Notes under the pieces: generated by a model
Seen by the model: the letters and a program-made list of their open reading frames with translations, nothing else
Told to the model about the DNA's origin: nothing
Databases searched by the model: none
Shown: positions 23,390-36,764 of the stretch, piece by piece
Layout: every line of letters begins with the position of its first letter
Numbering within the stretch: position 1 is the stretch's first letter
Translations under genes and position numbers: made by a program
Source of the DNA: Rhizophagus clarus
Lineage: Eukaryota > Glomeromycota > Glomeromycetes > Glomerales > Glomeraceae
Assembly: GCA_015698045.1 (NCBI GenBank)
Contig: BLAL01000040.1
Coordinates: forward strand, 722,501 to 786,500
Reading direction: 5' to 3'
Length of the DNA: 64,000 bases

Positions 23390-26300
23390 ATTTTCGAATT
23401 CTCATGAAATGTGAAATATTTTCAAAAAATTTTTCTCATAAAGAATTTTTTTCTTTATCGTAATAAGAATGTAATAACATACTATTTAGATTTATAATTT
23501 ATGTCGTTTTTTTTCCTTCGTTTTTCATATATTTGAAAGCTTATTATTTATCGTTTTGATGGGATGCTGTATATTAGGGTGATTATAACGTGATGTGGGA
23601 TGGGGAAATTCGATTTTTTTTTTGTTATTATTCGTAAATTGGTAAAAAACGTATAGTATATTTCGATTTTGTCATTATTTTTTTTTTTGTATTTTTATTT
23701 TTATTTTTATTTTTATTTTTTTTTGATTTCTTTTCGCGAAAAAACGTCCATTTAAATAATACTTGCAAATCGTCTTTATCGGAAAATCGATTTAAAATAA
23801 TAACTTTTATCGGAAAAACAATTCAACATCAAATTATTGGCAAATTTTCTTATTAATAATAACGTTTCAGAATTTACTTTTTTGCGTTTTTAATAATGTA
23901 ATGAATAAATTGATTAGATAAAATAATGGAAAGATAGAACAATGATATGGGATATCAATGAAATCAGTTATAATACAATGGTATATGTATATAATGGACA
24001 AAAAAAGAAGAATAATAAAGTATATTATGATATGATGATATGAACAGACAAGACACTATTGTATTTCTTTTTTTTTTGCCAAATCTTGTGATATCAGTGA
24101 TTAGTTTAAAAAAAAAGGGTTCAAATTTTATTTGTTTGCTTATTTATTTAATTAATTTTTTTTCATCTTAATTAAAGAACGTTTTACAGTAAAAAATCCT
24201 TGTAATCGTTATAAAATTAAATTTAGCAATTAAATTATATTAACTGAATTAATTGAATTAATCATTCGAAAGAATTTGTCTATTTTGAAACATAATGCCG
24301 TTTTTGCGCCTGCCTCGCATGAATCTCATGTCGATCATGCAGTAAATTCGGAAAGTCCGCAAAACAACTCCTTTTTTTAATATAACATATGTTGTTGTTT
24401 CGAAGAGGACTCTTGTAATAATTATAAATAACTTGCTATGAGTAATGTTTTGCTTGGCAAAATTTAAAATAGTTTCAAATTTAAAGAGTTGTGTAATATT
24501 TGTACCATTTTTATCGAGAGAATTTGTTTAATTGTTGATCCAACAATTGTCTCTTTAACTTAATTGTGAAAATAATTTTTCTCAAAAGAAAGAGTCACAT
24601 TGAAACAATAATTCTTTTGAAAATTGATTATTCTCTCAACAATTCACGTTTTTATTATATTCTTGTTTTTTTTTTTAAAAAAAAAAATCTTTTAATAAAA
24701 TTATCTGCTTCACACTCATTTTTTATAAAAAAAAAACCAGTTTTCTCTTCTTTCCTTATTATTTTATTTTTACTTGTAAAAATTCATAATTCTTTAAATT
24801 CTTTATACTGCATTTCAAAAGACTTGAACTTATCTTTCAACATTGTCCTAAAAATGCTCTATCGAGCGCTTTCAGCATCCCTTCGACTCCAGTACTTTCG
24901 CTTAAATAAATCCCAGACCGATTGTATAGATGTTATTTACGCTTCACTATGGTTAAAATGTTTATAATGTATTCTATACAAACCTTTTTTATGCTTGAAT
25001 CACATTTCAATCTCTGAATTTTTTTTTTTCTTTGAAAAAAAAAAATGGGCAAAATTTTGATAAACAACTATATAAAAAACTAAATTTTGATAAATAATAT
25101 ACATAGAATTTCCCCAAAAAGTATGATTAAATAGGTTTTTTCACTATAGTAGTTAGGCGTGAGAAAATTTTAAGTAAAATCAAGTTTGACAGCTAAATCT
25201 CGTGTTAAACACATACATACGTCAAAAGATTTTTTTGCTTTTTGTTGTCACATTAAGTTAGCTTGAAACTTATAGCAAGACCATAAAAAGGTAAGTCTCA
25301 ATTTGCTTTCTCCACATGGAATAAATGATGAAAGTTTCCTTTTAAACAATTCCGGCCGGAATTATGAAATTATGAAATTACGAGTTTATGACTGCAAGCT
25401 ATTATTATCTCGAACCTAACGTTGAACCCAAACCTCGCTGTCGTCTTGACATACTGTTATAATCTTTTTTTTTCTACTAATAGAAAAGAGCTCGTTAAGA
25501 TTTTTTTTTTTTTTAAAAATAAATTTAATAAACCATTTTTAGCCAAAATTACAGATTACATATGTGAATATCGTGAAATACTCATATATATATTCAACTT
25601 ACTAGAAATAGTTCAACAATAGGTTCGATTTTATCCAAATAGCAATATTATGTATTTTTACTGCACATCGTTGTAATGAAAAAAAAAATGCGAAACGAGG
25701 GGTTTTGTCATACATTATCGTCTTTCATAAATTTCTAAATCCTATCATTTGTCACCATCAGTAAATTATGATTTAAAAAAGTTTTTCCGAATTAAAAATT
25801 TTTTTATCCACTTATAAAAAAATGAAAAATTATTTAATAATATGTTTTGAGACAATTAATTCTGTCGTTAACATCCTTAAAAAAAAAAAAAAATTCATTT
25901 TAATACCTTTTAGAATAATGTTTCGATTCTCGGAATTTTATCGATATATGATTCTTCTGTAATATGTAATACAACAATATTTGTGTGTAAATAAAAAAAT
26001 TCTTGTAAAAATATCAAATATTTCTTTTATTATGAAACACAAAAATCTTAATATCCAGGCTTACCATCGTAGCTTTTAAAGATTGATCTTTTAATTTGTA
26101 ACGAACGTACTGTTAAAGGTATGATATAAAATATCTGGTTTAAAGAATTATATAATATTCCCCATGGGTTCTCAATACTCGCAATATTGGTAGGATCTAC
26201 TTAAGAAAATTTTTAATTTCGGCAATTAAATATGTCAATTTTTAAAGGAATTAAGAAAAAAACTTACATATTACATATTTTACAACTAGCTGACTGATAT

Positions 26301-28095
26301 TGTAAAACTGATGGACCAACAGAGCTATATCGAAGACGGATGCATACTTTACATGGGTGTAATCTTAAGGGGGGGGGGGCATTCTTAAGCAATGCGGTAG
26401 GGATAATCATACAATATGCATCGTTATAGATTCAAAAATTCAAGATTCATTTCCTCACTCATCTAAATTTCACCTAAATTTTCTTCCATTATTCTAGAAA
26501 ATTAAGGGATTATTAGTGAAAGCCAAGAATAAATAAAAATAATTGTAATTGCAAATCTTGTAAGTCTCACGATCTTTAAAAGATCAAGATCTGCTGCTAA
26601 TTAAAGAATCTTATTAAGATTATCGCCAATTGCTTAAATTGTAAACAATTGCGGATAAATATAACAAACAATGAGAGACTTTTCTTTTTGAAGTTACTAA
26701 TAATTCTTTGCTCTTTTCTCCTGTTTTCAGAATCCTTGAGAAATAAGTTTAAGGGAATTCTTTCCAGAAGGTGGTTAAATGTTATGTTATTTAGTAAATT
26801 TTGGGGGGAGAAGGGGTTTTTTAATGGTTATAATAATACTTTGGAAATTATCGTAAGGTATCGTATAATTAAAATGGGTTAATCTTTGTTATAAATTTCA
26901 ATATCGAAGAGATTATTCTTATTAATTTCATCAATTATTTTAATAATAATTTTTTGTAAAAAAAATTAAACGGACTAATATTTTGTAAGGAGATTTTAAT
27001 GTTATTTCAAAAAATAAATGCCCCCGTTTCCAATAAAACATAATATGCAACTTTGGATTCTGTGCAAAAGTAAATCCCGATTTTACGATTTTTTCCGAAA
27101 TTTCATTTCGATAGTATCTCCGACGATATTATATAATAATCTCTGAATGTATGATATGTAAAAAAACATTAAAGTCATCACAAAAGAACAGAAATTTGAA
27201 AAGTGTAAAATAACAAAAAATAATAAAATTAACGAACGAGACGAATGAAAAAAAAGAAAATGGAAAAAAATAAAAGATAGCATCATTATTATCATAAATA
27301 TTTAATTCTATTACACACTTTGTATTCTATAAATTAAACTTGTTATAAATAAATAAATATATTTTTATATAAATTGCGGAGTTTTCAATTGAATCAATAT
27401 ATATAATACGTATATATATGTATCATATATGTGTATATGTATAAACATATACAGTATATTTATTTATTTAATTATTTTATATACAGTATAAACTATAATT
27501 TCATGTACAAGTTTATTTTTTTATATGCATAAAAAATAAATATAAAATAAATAATTTAAATACATACATACATAAGCATATATATATATATATATATATA
27601 TATTCAGTACAATAAAATAAAATAATAAAATATATAAAAAATCGGACAAGTTAAAGTATATTTATTGTATATGTGAACGGGTTATTTATTTCAAATAATA
27701 AAACCATCATCATCATCATTCATAAATTCCCTTTTTAAGGTCCCATTCGTATAATTGCTATTTAAAGTTATTCAGAGACAATTATTATACTGGTAATCTT
27801 TATAAGTAATTTCATAATGAATAAAATAAAATAAAATAAGCTTATAATTGATTATTTTATGTATTTATGTTATTTCGGAAATATAATTACCTGATTTCAA
27901 TTTTTTTATAAATATCTCAACTATCTTTTTCTGAAATTATGAAAAAAAAAAAAACAAAAAAAAAAAAAAACAAAAAAAAATTCCTTCTTTTCTCTTTTCT
28001 TTTAACTTTAAAGAAATTAATATTAAAATAAGATTAAAAATTAAGATTCTTAAGATTAAAATAAGATTTAATAATAATAACAACCCTTATACAAT
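23390..28095. other. Long AT-rich intergenic region
   Basis: No gene was recognised. There is a run of nine G at 26371-26379 and an AT/CATA microsatellite belt at 27335-27620. ATACAGTATAT motifs recur at 27449 and 27480. A/C-interrupted poly-A lies at 27942-27979. ORFs of 60-133 codons here are low-complexity and were not annotated. Confidence 0.5.
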
Positions 28096-28434
28096 ATGAA
28101 CCCACTTATGGCACTTTTTACTGTTAATAATGCATTAACCGCGCCAACATTGACGGGTTTAAATTTAGTAGCTTTTGCAGAAGATGTTCATAGAGACCTA
28201 ACTCGCGATAACAAAATTAGGTCAAGAACTATAAATATGCACAGAGTACTGCGTTACTTAGTTAGCAGAGCGGCCGAACAAATCGGGGGTTACGATTATC
28301 AAACTGTATCTGATTTGGCAGAACAGTTGATGAGAGTAGCTACATATCAGGATAAACAACAATATAAGGAATTGGCTATCCACGTCAATAGGATAATCGT
28401 TCGTCGCCGTCCTAGCAATGTTGCTCTTCATTGA
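28096..28434 (+). CDS. Divergent HMG-box-like protein
   Basis: The ORF encodes 112 residues, paralogous to the 23054 gene. The shared core is RTINMHRVLRYLVSRAAEQI, then VSDLAEQLMRVATYQD, then KQQYKELAIHVNRIIVRR. The Arg/Lys-rich end could contact DNA. The aromatic HMG core residues are replaced, so the fold call is tentative. Its 3' flank contains a family of short repeats. Confidence 0.55.
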   Translation: MNPLMALFTVNNALTAPTLTGLNLVAFAEDVHRDLTRDNKIRSRTINMHRVLRYLVSRAAEQIGGYDYQTVSDLAEQLMRVATYQDKQQYKELAIHVNRIIVRRRPSNVALH

Positions 28435-28479
28435 CATCTAACCTCCTTCTCATGAAATATTTTCAAAAAGTTTTTCTTC

Positions 28480-29065
28480 ACGCGAGGCATTTCAAAAATT
28501 TTTCTTCCTTTTTTTTTAGACTTTACAAAATTTTTTAGGCCTCGTGAGACATTTTCAACAATATATTTTCTTTAGATCTCGCGGAATGATTTCAAAAAAT
28601 TCTTTTTTTGGACCTCGCGAGCTATATGAAATATTTTCAAAAATTTTTCTTTAGAATTTGGCAAATTTCATTTTTTTTTTTAAAAGTTGCCAAAAGTTAT
28701 TTTGTTTTGATTCTCGTTTTGTCAAGTCGGAAATTTAAGTGGCAAAAATTATTTAGATTTTGGCAAATTTTATCTTTTTTACTTTTATTTAAAAGTGGCA
28801 AAAGTTATTTTCTTTTGATTCTCGTTTTGTTAAGTCGGAAATTTAAAAGTGACAAAAAATTATTTAGGTTTGATTTCGTTTCGTCAAGTTCTATTCAAAA
28901 TATTTTACAATAATCGTGTATATTTTTTTTTTTTTTTTAATTCGGCAACTAAAATTTGCAAAAATTATTTAGATTTGATCTCGTTTCGTACAAAATATTT
29001 TACAATAATCGTGTATATTTTTTATTGGCAGAATTTTTTAGATTTGATTTCGTTTTAACAAATCT
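28480..29065. repeat. Diverged short tandem repeats 3' of the HMG-like gene
   Basis: Units containing AAAATTATTTAGATTTGAT and TTGATTCTCGTTTTGTCAAG repeat with a spacing of about 60-115 bp between 28680 and 29050. Upstream (28450-28640), CTCGCGAG..ATTTTCAAAAA motifs repeat three to four times. No coding potential is evident. Confidence 0.6.
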
Positions 29066-31499
29066 ACAATTTCTTTTTTTACTATTTTTTAAATTAATTA
29101 TTATGTACTTTTATTATCATACAATAAATACAAATAATTTCGGCATTATAAATAATAAAATCGGATATATTTTTACTTGCAATTTACACAATTTAATTAA
29201 TTCGGCCGAAAAATGACTGTGCCCAAAAAATATAATGTACTCCTTTAAGATATAATTGGATAATATGTACATCTGTAACAAACCACGTCTTAACCCTATA
29301 TGTAAAGAAGAACAAAGTCGATTATATTCTATTCAGCCCCAATTATTACGCGCGTTCTTATTTTATACTAGATATTTTCTCTCTTAACTTATTTATACTT
29401 GATTTATACTTGTTTTATTTGTGTACAAATAATATTAAATGATTTATAATAAAATTATATGTATTTAATTTAATATATTATATATAATATCTAATTATCT
29501 TTTAATCTACAGTATTTCATTACTGTAATTTGTAAGAATCAATAAATATAGGCACATTTCATAGTAAAAGTTCTTCATTCTTTTTTGAAACTGTTAAATA
29601 ATGCTTCGTTAGAAAAAAAACAAAAAGGGTTTCTTCGGTCTTAAAAATTATCCTATTTCGTCATTCACGTGGAGACGGACGTATGTCGATCGAAGCAGCT
29701 TATTATCTTATATGTATATATATATATATGCATTATATTACAAGTTCGATTATTACTTTAATCATCATATTTAGAATGTTTTGGAATGAAAAAATATATA
29801 TATATATTAGTATATTCAATATTTTGAAACAGAAAATTGCAAATTAATTTGGCACTAAAAATTTAGACGGTATGAAAAAAAAATTTTTAAATTAAAAAAA
29901 GGATATTCGGAAATTATCAGCGAGAATGTCCGAGAAAACATCCGGAAAATGTTTCGGATTCACGGATAATTTACTGAAATGTGAATTTGTAGACCCTTGT
30001 TTGTTTGAATTCGCAGATAAAGTGTAGTTCCTTTTCCATAAGATTTCAATTAATAAAAAAAATTAGAGATTGATTGTTATTTAATACTATTTTAATTACG
30101 TATAGATTGAGATTGATTATAGAAGTTTATTGTTAAAATTGGGAGAAATTTTATTATGTATTTGAATACGTATCCTCAAATTAAGTTACAATTACACCAA
30201 AACCTTATTTTTATTACCAAAAGCTGGATTGTAGTAATTGATTTCCTTTTCTCTTTCTCTAAATCATTTTCAGGTTGCATGATTACGTCCTACATTTTTT
30301 AGTGTAACTTATTTGTTTTGTTCCCGACCGATTCAAGCAAACTAACACGAATGTTTCAAATAATAATAACGAGGAAGAAATGAAATAAACAGGATCTTCG
30401 TATGACCGTGTGATTCATATATGCACGGTAACCGCACCCATTTTTTTTTGGAACTTTGAAATTATTAGTTATTATTGTTAAAATCATTTTCTCCTGCAGG
30501 TTTTACATATTTTCTTCTTTTTAAAAAGAATTTATTATTATTATTATTAAGATTTTATTAGACTCTATACATAACAGAATTTTTAAATATAAGTTCATCA
30601 GGTGACGTTTAATTTTCTATACTCAAAAAATTAATTATCTTACTACAATTTCTAAATTTTAAACACATTAAGTACTGAGAAGTAATAATTGATGATTCCT
30701 GCCAGATTTTCCATTTGGTACTTAGAATACTGTAAATCTTTCTGCAGATATACTTATACTAATGTGAAAATTCTCTAAAGATTTTTAATCTAGAATTTTC
30801 AATTATATTATATAATAAGGAAGTTCTGCTATTATCTCCCTAATACCGTATTATAATTAACTGTGCATGTTAACAATAATTTTCAACATCTTTGTATTTA
30901 TAATTGAATATATAAAGATGTGTTCATGCTTAAATAGTTCTATTATTGGGTATTTATTAATACAATTACTTTAATTTGTTTAATCACAATAAATTTTTGA
31001 CTATTCAAACAAATTGGAATTGAATATTTTACGGCTATCAGTGAATAACACTATTCACTGATACTTACGGATATGAGTATGGGAAATGGATGATTTGCAA
31101 AAATGGCATAATTTATAACTGTTTTCAGAAATTTGTATTTTATTATCTGTTATATTAACATCCTGCAATAATTGTACAGGAATTTGCAAATAACCTGCTT
31201 CACTAGCTATACAATTTAAGTCTGCTACCTACTATTACTATCCACCAATTTATTTATTTCCAGCTAGCATAATCATTTTTTGATTACTTCTCAATTACTG
31301 TGTGCATTATATTTTAGGTTATTTGTTTTTATCCAGGTTTGAATACTTATTCTACTCAAATTAATATTGAAAAGAATAAACATCCTTCAGAACGACATCT
31401 AAAATCTTTAATCACACCATCATCTTTATATTTGTTAATTAAATTTATATATTTTTTATTACCATAAATAGGATCACATGTAGATATGGAAAGTGTCAG
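29066..31499. other. Intergenic DNA
   Basis: No gene was recognised. AT microsatellites occur near 29710-29730 and 29790-29810, and a TTA repeat at 30530-30545. Confidence 0.5.
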
Positions 31500-31778
31500 T
31501 CAACCCCTCCACTTTTCTAAGAAAATTTCCAAATTTTCCAAAGAAATTTTAAAATTATAAAAAAATCTAATTTCTCTTAAATTTTTTGGCGCTGATCTAA
31601 CTAAGATTTTATTTTTCCCATCTAAAAATCTATCGTCATTTGATATTTCATTCTCATCAATAATACTATTTTTAATTAATAATAATGATTTCATATATTG
31701 ACAGAATAATAATAATTTCTCAAATTCAACAAAATGTTTATTTGATAATGAGAATACAAGTGATAAATCTTCAATCAA
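31500..31778 (-). pseudogene. F-box/LRR protein, detached C-terminal fragment
   Basis: This 92-codon stretch reads HFVEFEKLLLFCQYMKSLLL, then RSAPKNLREIRFFYNF, then LEIFLEKWRG. It matches, to my recognition, the C-terminal part of the expanded Rhizophagus F-box family. The remainder of such a gene lies at 33905-35033 on the same strand. The roughly 2.1 kb between holds tandem and telomere-like repeats, which suggests an insertion or rearrangement split the gene. Confidence 0.5.
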
Positions 31779-31779
31779 A

Positions 31780-33904
31780 GGACAATTTTTGTAAATTGTA
31801 CGAATGAAAACAAGAGAATCATCATTAAAATTTTCGTAACTACAATATCTATATAATTAAAAATATTTGTAACGTTTAGAATACCTGTATAAATAAATTT
31901 AAATTGTATAACCTTATTTTTATTGGCCATATTATCACATGATATTACACAAAATCCTAAAAAGGAAATTTTGCTCCCTACAAAAATCGGAAGTTTCTTA
32001 TTCCGAAAAAGGGAATTTATATTACACAAATTCCAAAAAAGGAAATATTTTCACTTGCAAAAATCTGGTCAGGTTGGTTTCACAAGTATTCCAAAAAAGG
32101 AAATTAGTATGCCAATCATTTAATTCTGGCCAGCATTACAGCCATTATTACAATTAAATATAAAAAAACAAAAATGAAAAGGAAAAGTGTTAGCAGTTAC
32201 TGGAAATGTCACAAAAAAAGAAGGCAAATTTTTTTTATTAAGGTTAGCAAAAAAAAATTTGTGGCACAGTATCCTCTTCAAATGTATAGCGCATGTATAT
32301 AATTAAAGTTGGCCAAAATTAATTAAGTCTGGTTAAATTTGCTGATCAATAATTCATAATTCTGGCCAAAATTTTGCTAATTCTGGCCAACCTCGTAATT
32401 TCGGCCTAAATTAAGTTAAAGTTGAAAAAATACAGATCAAATATAGCATTACATTTATATAATATAGTACTTTAATTTAAAAGCAAAAATATAAACTTAT
32501 TAAGTGCCTTTACGATTTTATAAAAAAAAATTCCCATTTAATCTTTATTATTCAACTTGAATCTTTATTTAAAAATAGTCTATTTTCTTTATTAAAATAA
32601 TAAAAAATTAAAGATCGGAAATTAATACCGTTACAAAAAATGCTAATTTCCTCATAAGTATTAATCATCGCATTATAAAATTTGATATACAAGTAATTTA
32701 GACCCTCCTGAACAATATTACTTAAGAATAAAAGGCAATTTACTTTGACCAAAGTGTTGAAATTATGCTCTAAAATTTCTAAATGAGTGAGAAAATATAA
32801 ACGTTAATTTCTCCATATATATTAATCATAGTATTATAAAATTCAAGATACGAATAGATCTAACCTGCCTAAACAACTCTACTTAAGCAACAAAATGTAG
32901 TTTACTTTGATCAAAGTATTGAAATTACGCTCTGAAGTCACTAAACAGATGTAAAAAAATTTAGAAATTGAAAATTAGTGCAGTTTTGTAAAATATATAT
33001 TACTCTATGAATGTTTATTATATACTTAAAAAATTTATAATATAAATATATTTGACACTTCTGAACAACATAACTTAAGCCGCAGTAAGCAATTTCATTT
33101 TGTCAATGTATCAAAATTACGCTCTAAATATGTAAAATAGATTTAGTTGTCAGTTCCATTATAAAAACGCGAGTTTTTTTTCAAATATTATACCTATATT
33201 TATAAAATTTAAGATCCAAGTATTTTAGATTTTGCTAAACAACTTTACTTAAGCAATAAAAGGTACTTTACTTTGATCAAGGTGATGAAATTTCGTTCTA
33301 AAAATTTATGTATATTTAAAAATAATGTGTTTTTTTTTAGTTTTTCATGTTTTATACAAAAACTACCTGAATAACCGCTATTACAAGCTTAGAAAAACGT
33401 TTTCTACTCGTAAAATTACATATATTTTTACTTTTAAAACTGCATATTTTTTTATTTCTTAACTTCAATCTTGAAAAAAGTGTGTTTTTAAGGAGAGTTT
33501 TTCGTACATTATAAAAAAAAATTTTATTATTCAAGATCAGAAAGTAAGAATAGAAATTGATAGAATACATGATAATCTATCAATTTCTTAATTTGTATAA
33601 GTGTAGTACATTAAAAAATTTAATGTTAACTACTAAATGAATAATGCGATTGATGTTATGCAAGATAATTTTAATATGAAAATGATCTGCATGTGACATT
33701 TCCGGTGACTGTTAGGGATTAGGGGTAGATTAGGGGTAGGATTAGGGTTAGGGATTAAGGTTAGAGTTAGAGTTAGGGATTAGGATTAGTGCTAGGATTA
33801 GGGATTAGAATTAGGGTTAGGGATAGAAATTAGTGTTAGTATTAGGATTAGATTAAAATTAGAGTAAGGGTTAGGATTTGTATATTATTTTATTAATAAA
33901 CACC
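31780..33904. repeat. Repeat-rich insert within the F-box pseudogene
   Basis: At 31920-32120, AATTCCAAAAAAGGAAAT-type motifs repeat; the same motif is in the fold-back element at 35.6 kb. At 32690-33310 a unit of about 180 bp (ACTTAAGCAA..TTTACTTTGATCAA..GAAATTACGCTCT) occurs four times. Telomere-like repeats follow at 33711. Confidence 0.65.
33711..33875 (+). repeat. Degenerate interstitial telomere-like repeat (TTAGGG-type)
   Basis: About 160 bp of TTAGGG, TTAGGGA, TTAGAG and GATTAGG variants run on the plus strand between unique-looking sequences. It is too degenerate and too internal to be a chromosome end. It could mark a healed break, a subtelomeric insertion or a telomere-derived satellite. 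Confidence 0.75.
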
Positions 33905-35033
33905 AACCTGATGCGAAGCAGCGGGCTTCAAGCTAGTTTTAATAAAAATTTTTTGAGTTGATCACCGCTATTTTTAACTATACAAGAAGCTATTTGAATT
34001 TCAATATAATCAAATTAAAAAATCTCAAGATTATGATAGAATAATGTTCTTAATGTTGTTTTATTATTTAAAGTAACATCATCAACTTTTAATGTTTTCA
34101 AATTATCAAGTTCTGGAAGCACTTTTTGTAGGAATGTATATTCATAATCATCAATAAATTGAAAGGTAATTATTAAATAACTGAGTGTCTTCGCTTTTTT
34201 TTTATTAAAGATATAAATATTTCATCATAAGGATTTATGAAATAAATTTCGTCAAAATTATCCCTCCACTCAAAATATTTAAAATTCTTCTGAGTTTCAA
34301 TCAATTTAACAATTCCATAATTAGATTTTGGATTCGTATTAATAATGATGAGTCTCTGTATTTTTAAACAAATACGTAATAATCCAAAAAAATATGATGA
34401 ATTAATTGATGTGTCCCATTTTAACTCACATAATGAATTAAGACATGCATTAAATTCTGGAAAATAAAATATTTGATGTTTAATTAATATAATGTCCAAA
34501 TACTTCAACTCTTGACATTTCTTTATCAAAAGTCTATAAATTTCTTGTTGAATAAGAAATTGATTATATAATATTATTGTTCCATGTGATTTGAGAATTA
34601 TAATATTAATAATGTTTATATTTATATTTCTACAATAAGATAAATAATCAAACAAAAGAGTTTTATATAAAAGAAATTCAATCCCTTATTCTGTTAAAAA
34701 TTCTTTGATATCTTCAGTTAGATAGAATAATGTTTATATTTATATTTCTACAATAAGATAAATAATCAAACAAAAGAGTTTTATATAAAAGTAATTCAAT
34801 CCCTTATTCTGTTAAAAATTCTTTGATATCTTCAGTTAGATAGAATGTAATAACATAATACAATAAATTTTTATTTTTATAACTAATAGCGTAGCGTCAA
34901 GATCCTTCCATAATATTAGAATCACTGTTTCACACCAAATCTATTAACCATTAAACATGAATATAGTAATCTCAAATCATCCTGAAATTCTTCAAATAAT
35001 AAGATAAGAATACCCTTATTAAATTTGGACATT
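33905..35033 (-). pseudogene. F-box/LRR protein pseudogene
   Basis: Starting near 35033, the minus strand reads MSKFNKGILILLFEEFQDDL, then LYSCLMVNRF, an F-box start. After frameshifts the longest intact piece (34173-34655) has ELKYLDIILIKHQIFYFPEF, ACLNSLCELKWDT and LRICLKIQRLIIINTNPK. Further down come VLPELDNLKTLKVDDVTLNN and a stop in place of Gln near 33997. F-box proteins select ubiquitination substrates in SCF ligases. Several frameshifts, a 116-bp internal duplication and loss of the contiguous C-terminus show it is dead. Confidence 0.65.
34614..34846. repeat. 116-bp tandem duplication inside the F-box pseudogene
   Basis: The block AATGTTTATATTTATATTTC..CTTCAGTTAGATAGAAT occurs twice in direct tandem (about 34614-34729 and 34730-34846). 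The copies differ at one or two bases, so the duplication is very recent. Confidence 0.8.
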
Positions 35034-35560
35034 TCCTCTTTTAAAGAAAAAAAATATATAAATGAATATAAAATATTAAAAAAAAAATATTAATAAATAA
35101 ATAAATAATTAAGATTTATCAGTGTCTTTTAACATTTTTGTCATCAATTTATATAATATTACTTGAAATCCAAAAAGATTTAGTTTTTTTTTCATAATTT
35201 TTTTTTATTTGATTATACTAAATATGTAATATAAATAAAATATTAAATAATAATCACATGATACAGATATCATTTTAATTAATCATTTCAGAAATTTTTA
35301 TTTATTAATGAGATGCGCATATATAGATATATTTTTACTTTTGTACTATTTAATTAATATAATAAAGTTTTATTTAATTAATCTTTAATTTTTTTATTTT
35401 ATTTGAAAAATCTAAAATATTGTAAAAAGCATTACATAATTAAAAAATAATTATTATTATATTTCATTTCCTTTATTTTATTATTATATTTATTTTATAC
35501 TATTATAATTTAGATTTTATTTTATCAGTCAGTGAAAATGTCATTTCTCATGTCGATCAT
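35034..35560. other. AT-rich intergenic DNA
   Basis: No gene or structured repeat was recognised between the F-box pseudogene and the fold-back element. Confidence 0.5.
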
Positions 35561-35562
35561 TA

Positions 35563-36236
35563 CAGCTATTTTCTAAATTATTAACCCCCCTATTATTTTT
35601 AAAAAATTTTTCAGACACAGTCAGACGCAGTAATTCAGGTTGATTTATAGTGCCAGCCAAAATTAAGAGTCACATAGTTACACAAATTCCAAAAAAGGGG
35701 ACCATTAAAGTGGGATAGAATCACGTGATCATAGTAAAAATAATTGTCACATAGTATCACATCCTCTATTCTTTATTTTTACTAAGTATTCTGAGGACTT
35801 AAAATTTTTTCGGTTAGTAAAAACATATTTATTACGTCTATTATTTGTCACATTCGTAATTTCTTAATGCTGTAATTCTGGCTAATTCTACCTCGCTTTA
35901 ACAATCCTTCCAAAAAAGGAAATTTTTTAATTTTGCAAAAATTACAAAACAATATTTTTTGTGGAATGGGTATCACCCAAAATGAAAATCAATCACGTGT
36001 TTACTTCCTGTTTGGGTGATGCCCATTCCACTAAAATATTTTTTTGTAATTTTTACAGAATTGAAAAATTTCCTTTTTTGGAATTTTATATAACCACGTG
36101 ACTCTTAATTCTGGCCAGCACTATAAATCAGTCTGAATTACTGCGTCTGACTGCATCTGACTGCGTCTGACTGTGTCTGAAAAATGGTTTAAAAATAACA
36201 GGAGGATCAATAATTTAGAAAATAGCTGTAATTAAA
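35563..36236. mobile_element. Fold-back (long inverted repeat) element
   Basis: The left arm contains ACAGCTATTTTCTAAATTAT, CAGACACAGTCAGACGCAG and AATTCCAAAAAAGG. The right arm repeats them in inverted order (CCTTTTTTGGAATT, CTGCGTCTGACTG, ATAATTTAGAAAATAGCTGT). Each arm is over 150 bp. The centre has its own hairpin built on GGAATGGGTATCACCC and GGGTGATGCCCATTCC. It has no ORF and is a non-autonomous fold-back transposon. Confidence 0.7.
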
Positions 36237-36508
36237 ATAATTTTGTATAACTATAGTTGAATATTTCACCATATAGCTAAAAAAAGAAATTTTTAATATA
36301 ACGCTTATACAAATTAAATAAATTAATAGTTTGTCATGTGTATTATAAATTTTCATCATCATTTCCTCTTTTGTAATATTTTTTTTTTGCATATACAAGA
36401 AAATTTGTCTCAAAAATAAAGTTTTCTTAAAAATGCAACTTAAAGACAGGTGTGAAATACAATTTGGACAACAAAAATATATGTAATTTTATGAGAAGAA
36501 GAAAGTTT

Positions 36509-36764
36509 AGTATTGTCTTAAGACATGTTAATATATTAATATATTAATATGTCTTAGAATACTACTTGTTCAAGACTAATATGTCCTAGGATATTATAAT
36601 CCATTAATTAATATGTTCTAGGATGTTATAATCTATTAATTATTATGTCCTAGGATGTTATGATCTATTAATTAATATGTTATAGGATGTTATAACCTAT
36701 TAATTAATATGTCCTAAAGATGAGATCTGTTTTCTCTCTCTGTGATCTATTAGTTAGTACCGTA
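36509..36764. mobile_element. Degenerate terminus of an older related giant element (left part)
   Basis: It starts with an imperfect AT-centred palindrome (36509-36563). Four diverged sub-repeats of the ATTAATATGTCCTAGGATGT type follow, then TAAAGATGAGATCTGTTTTC and TTAGTTAGTA. The same order occurs in the terminal repeats at 36948 and 62647. It stops at a TA where a MITE entered. The continuation is at 63775 to the window end. Confidence 0.7.

Noticed and set aside
33711..33875. A true chromosome end
   Set aside because: The repeats are degenerate, only about 160 bp long, and flanked by long non-telomeric sequence on both sides.
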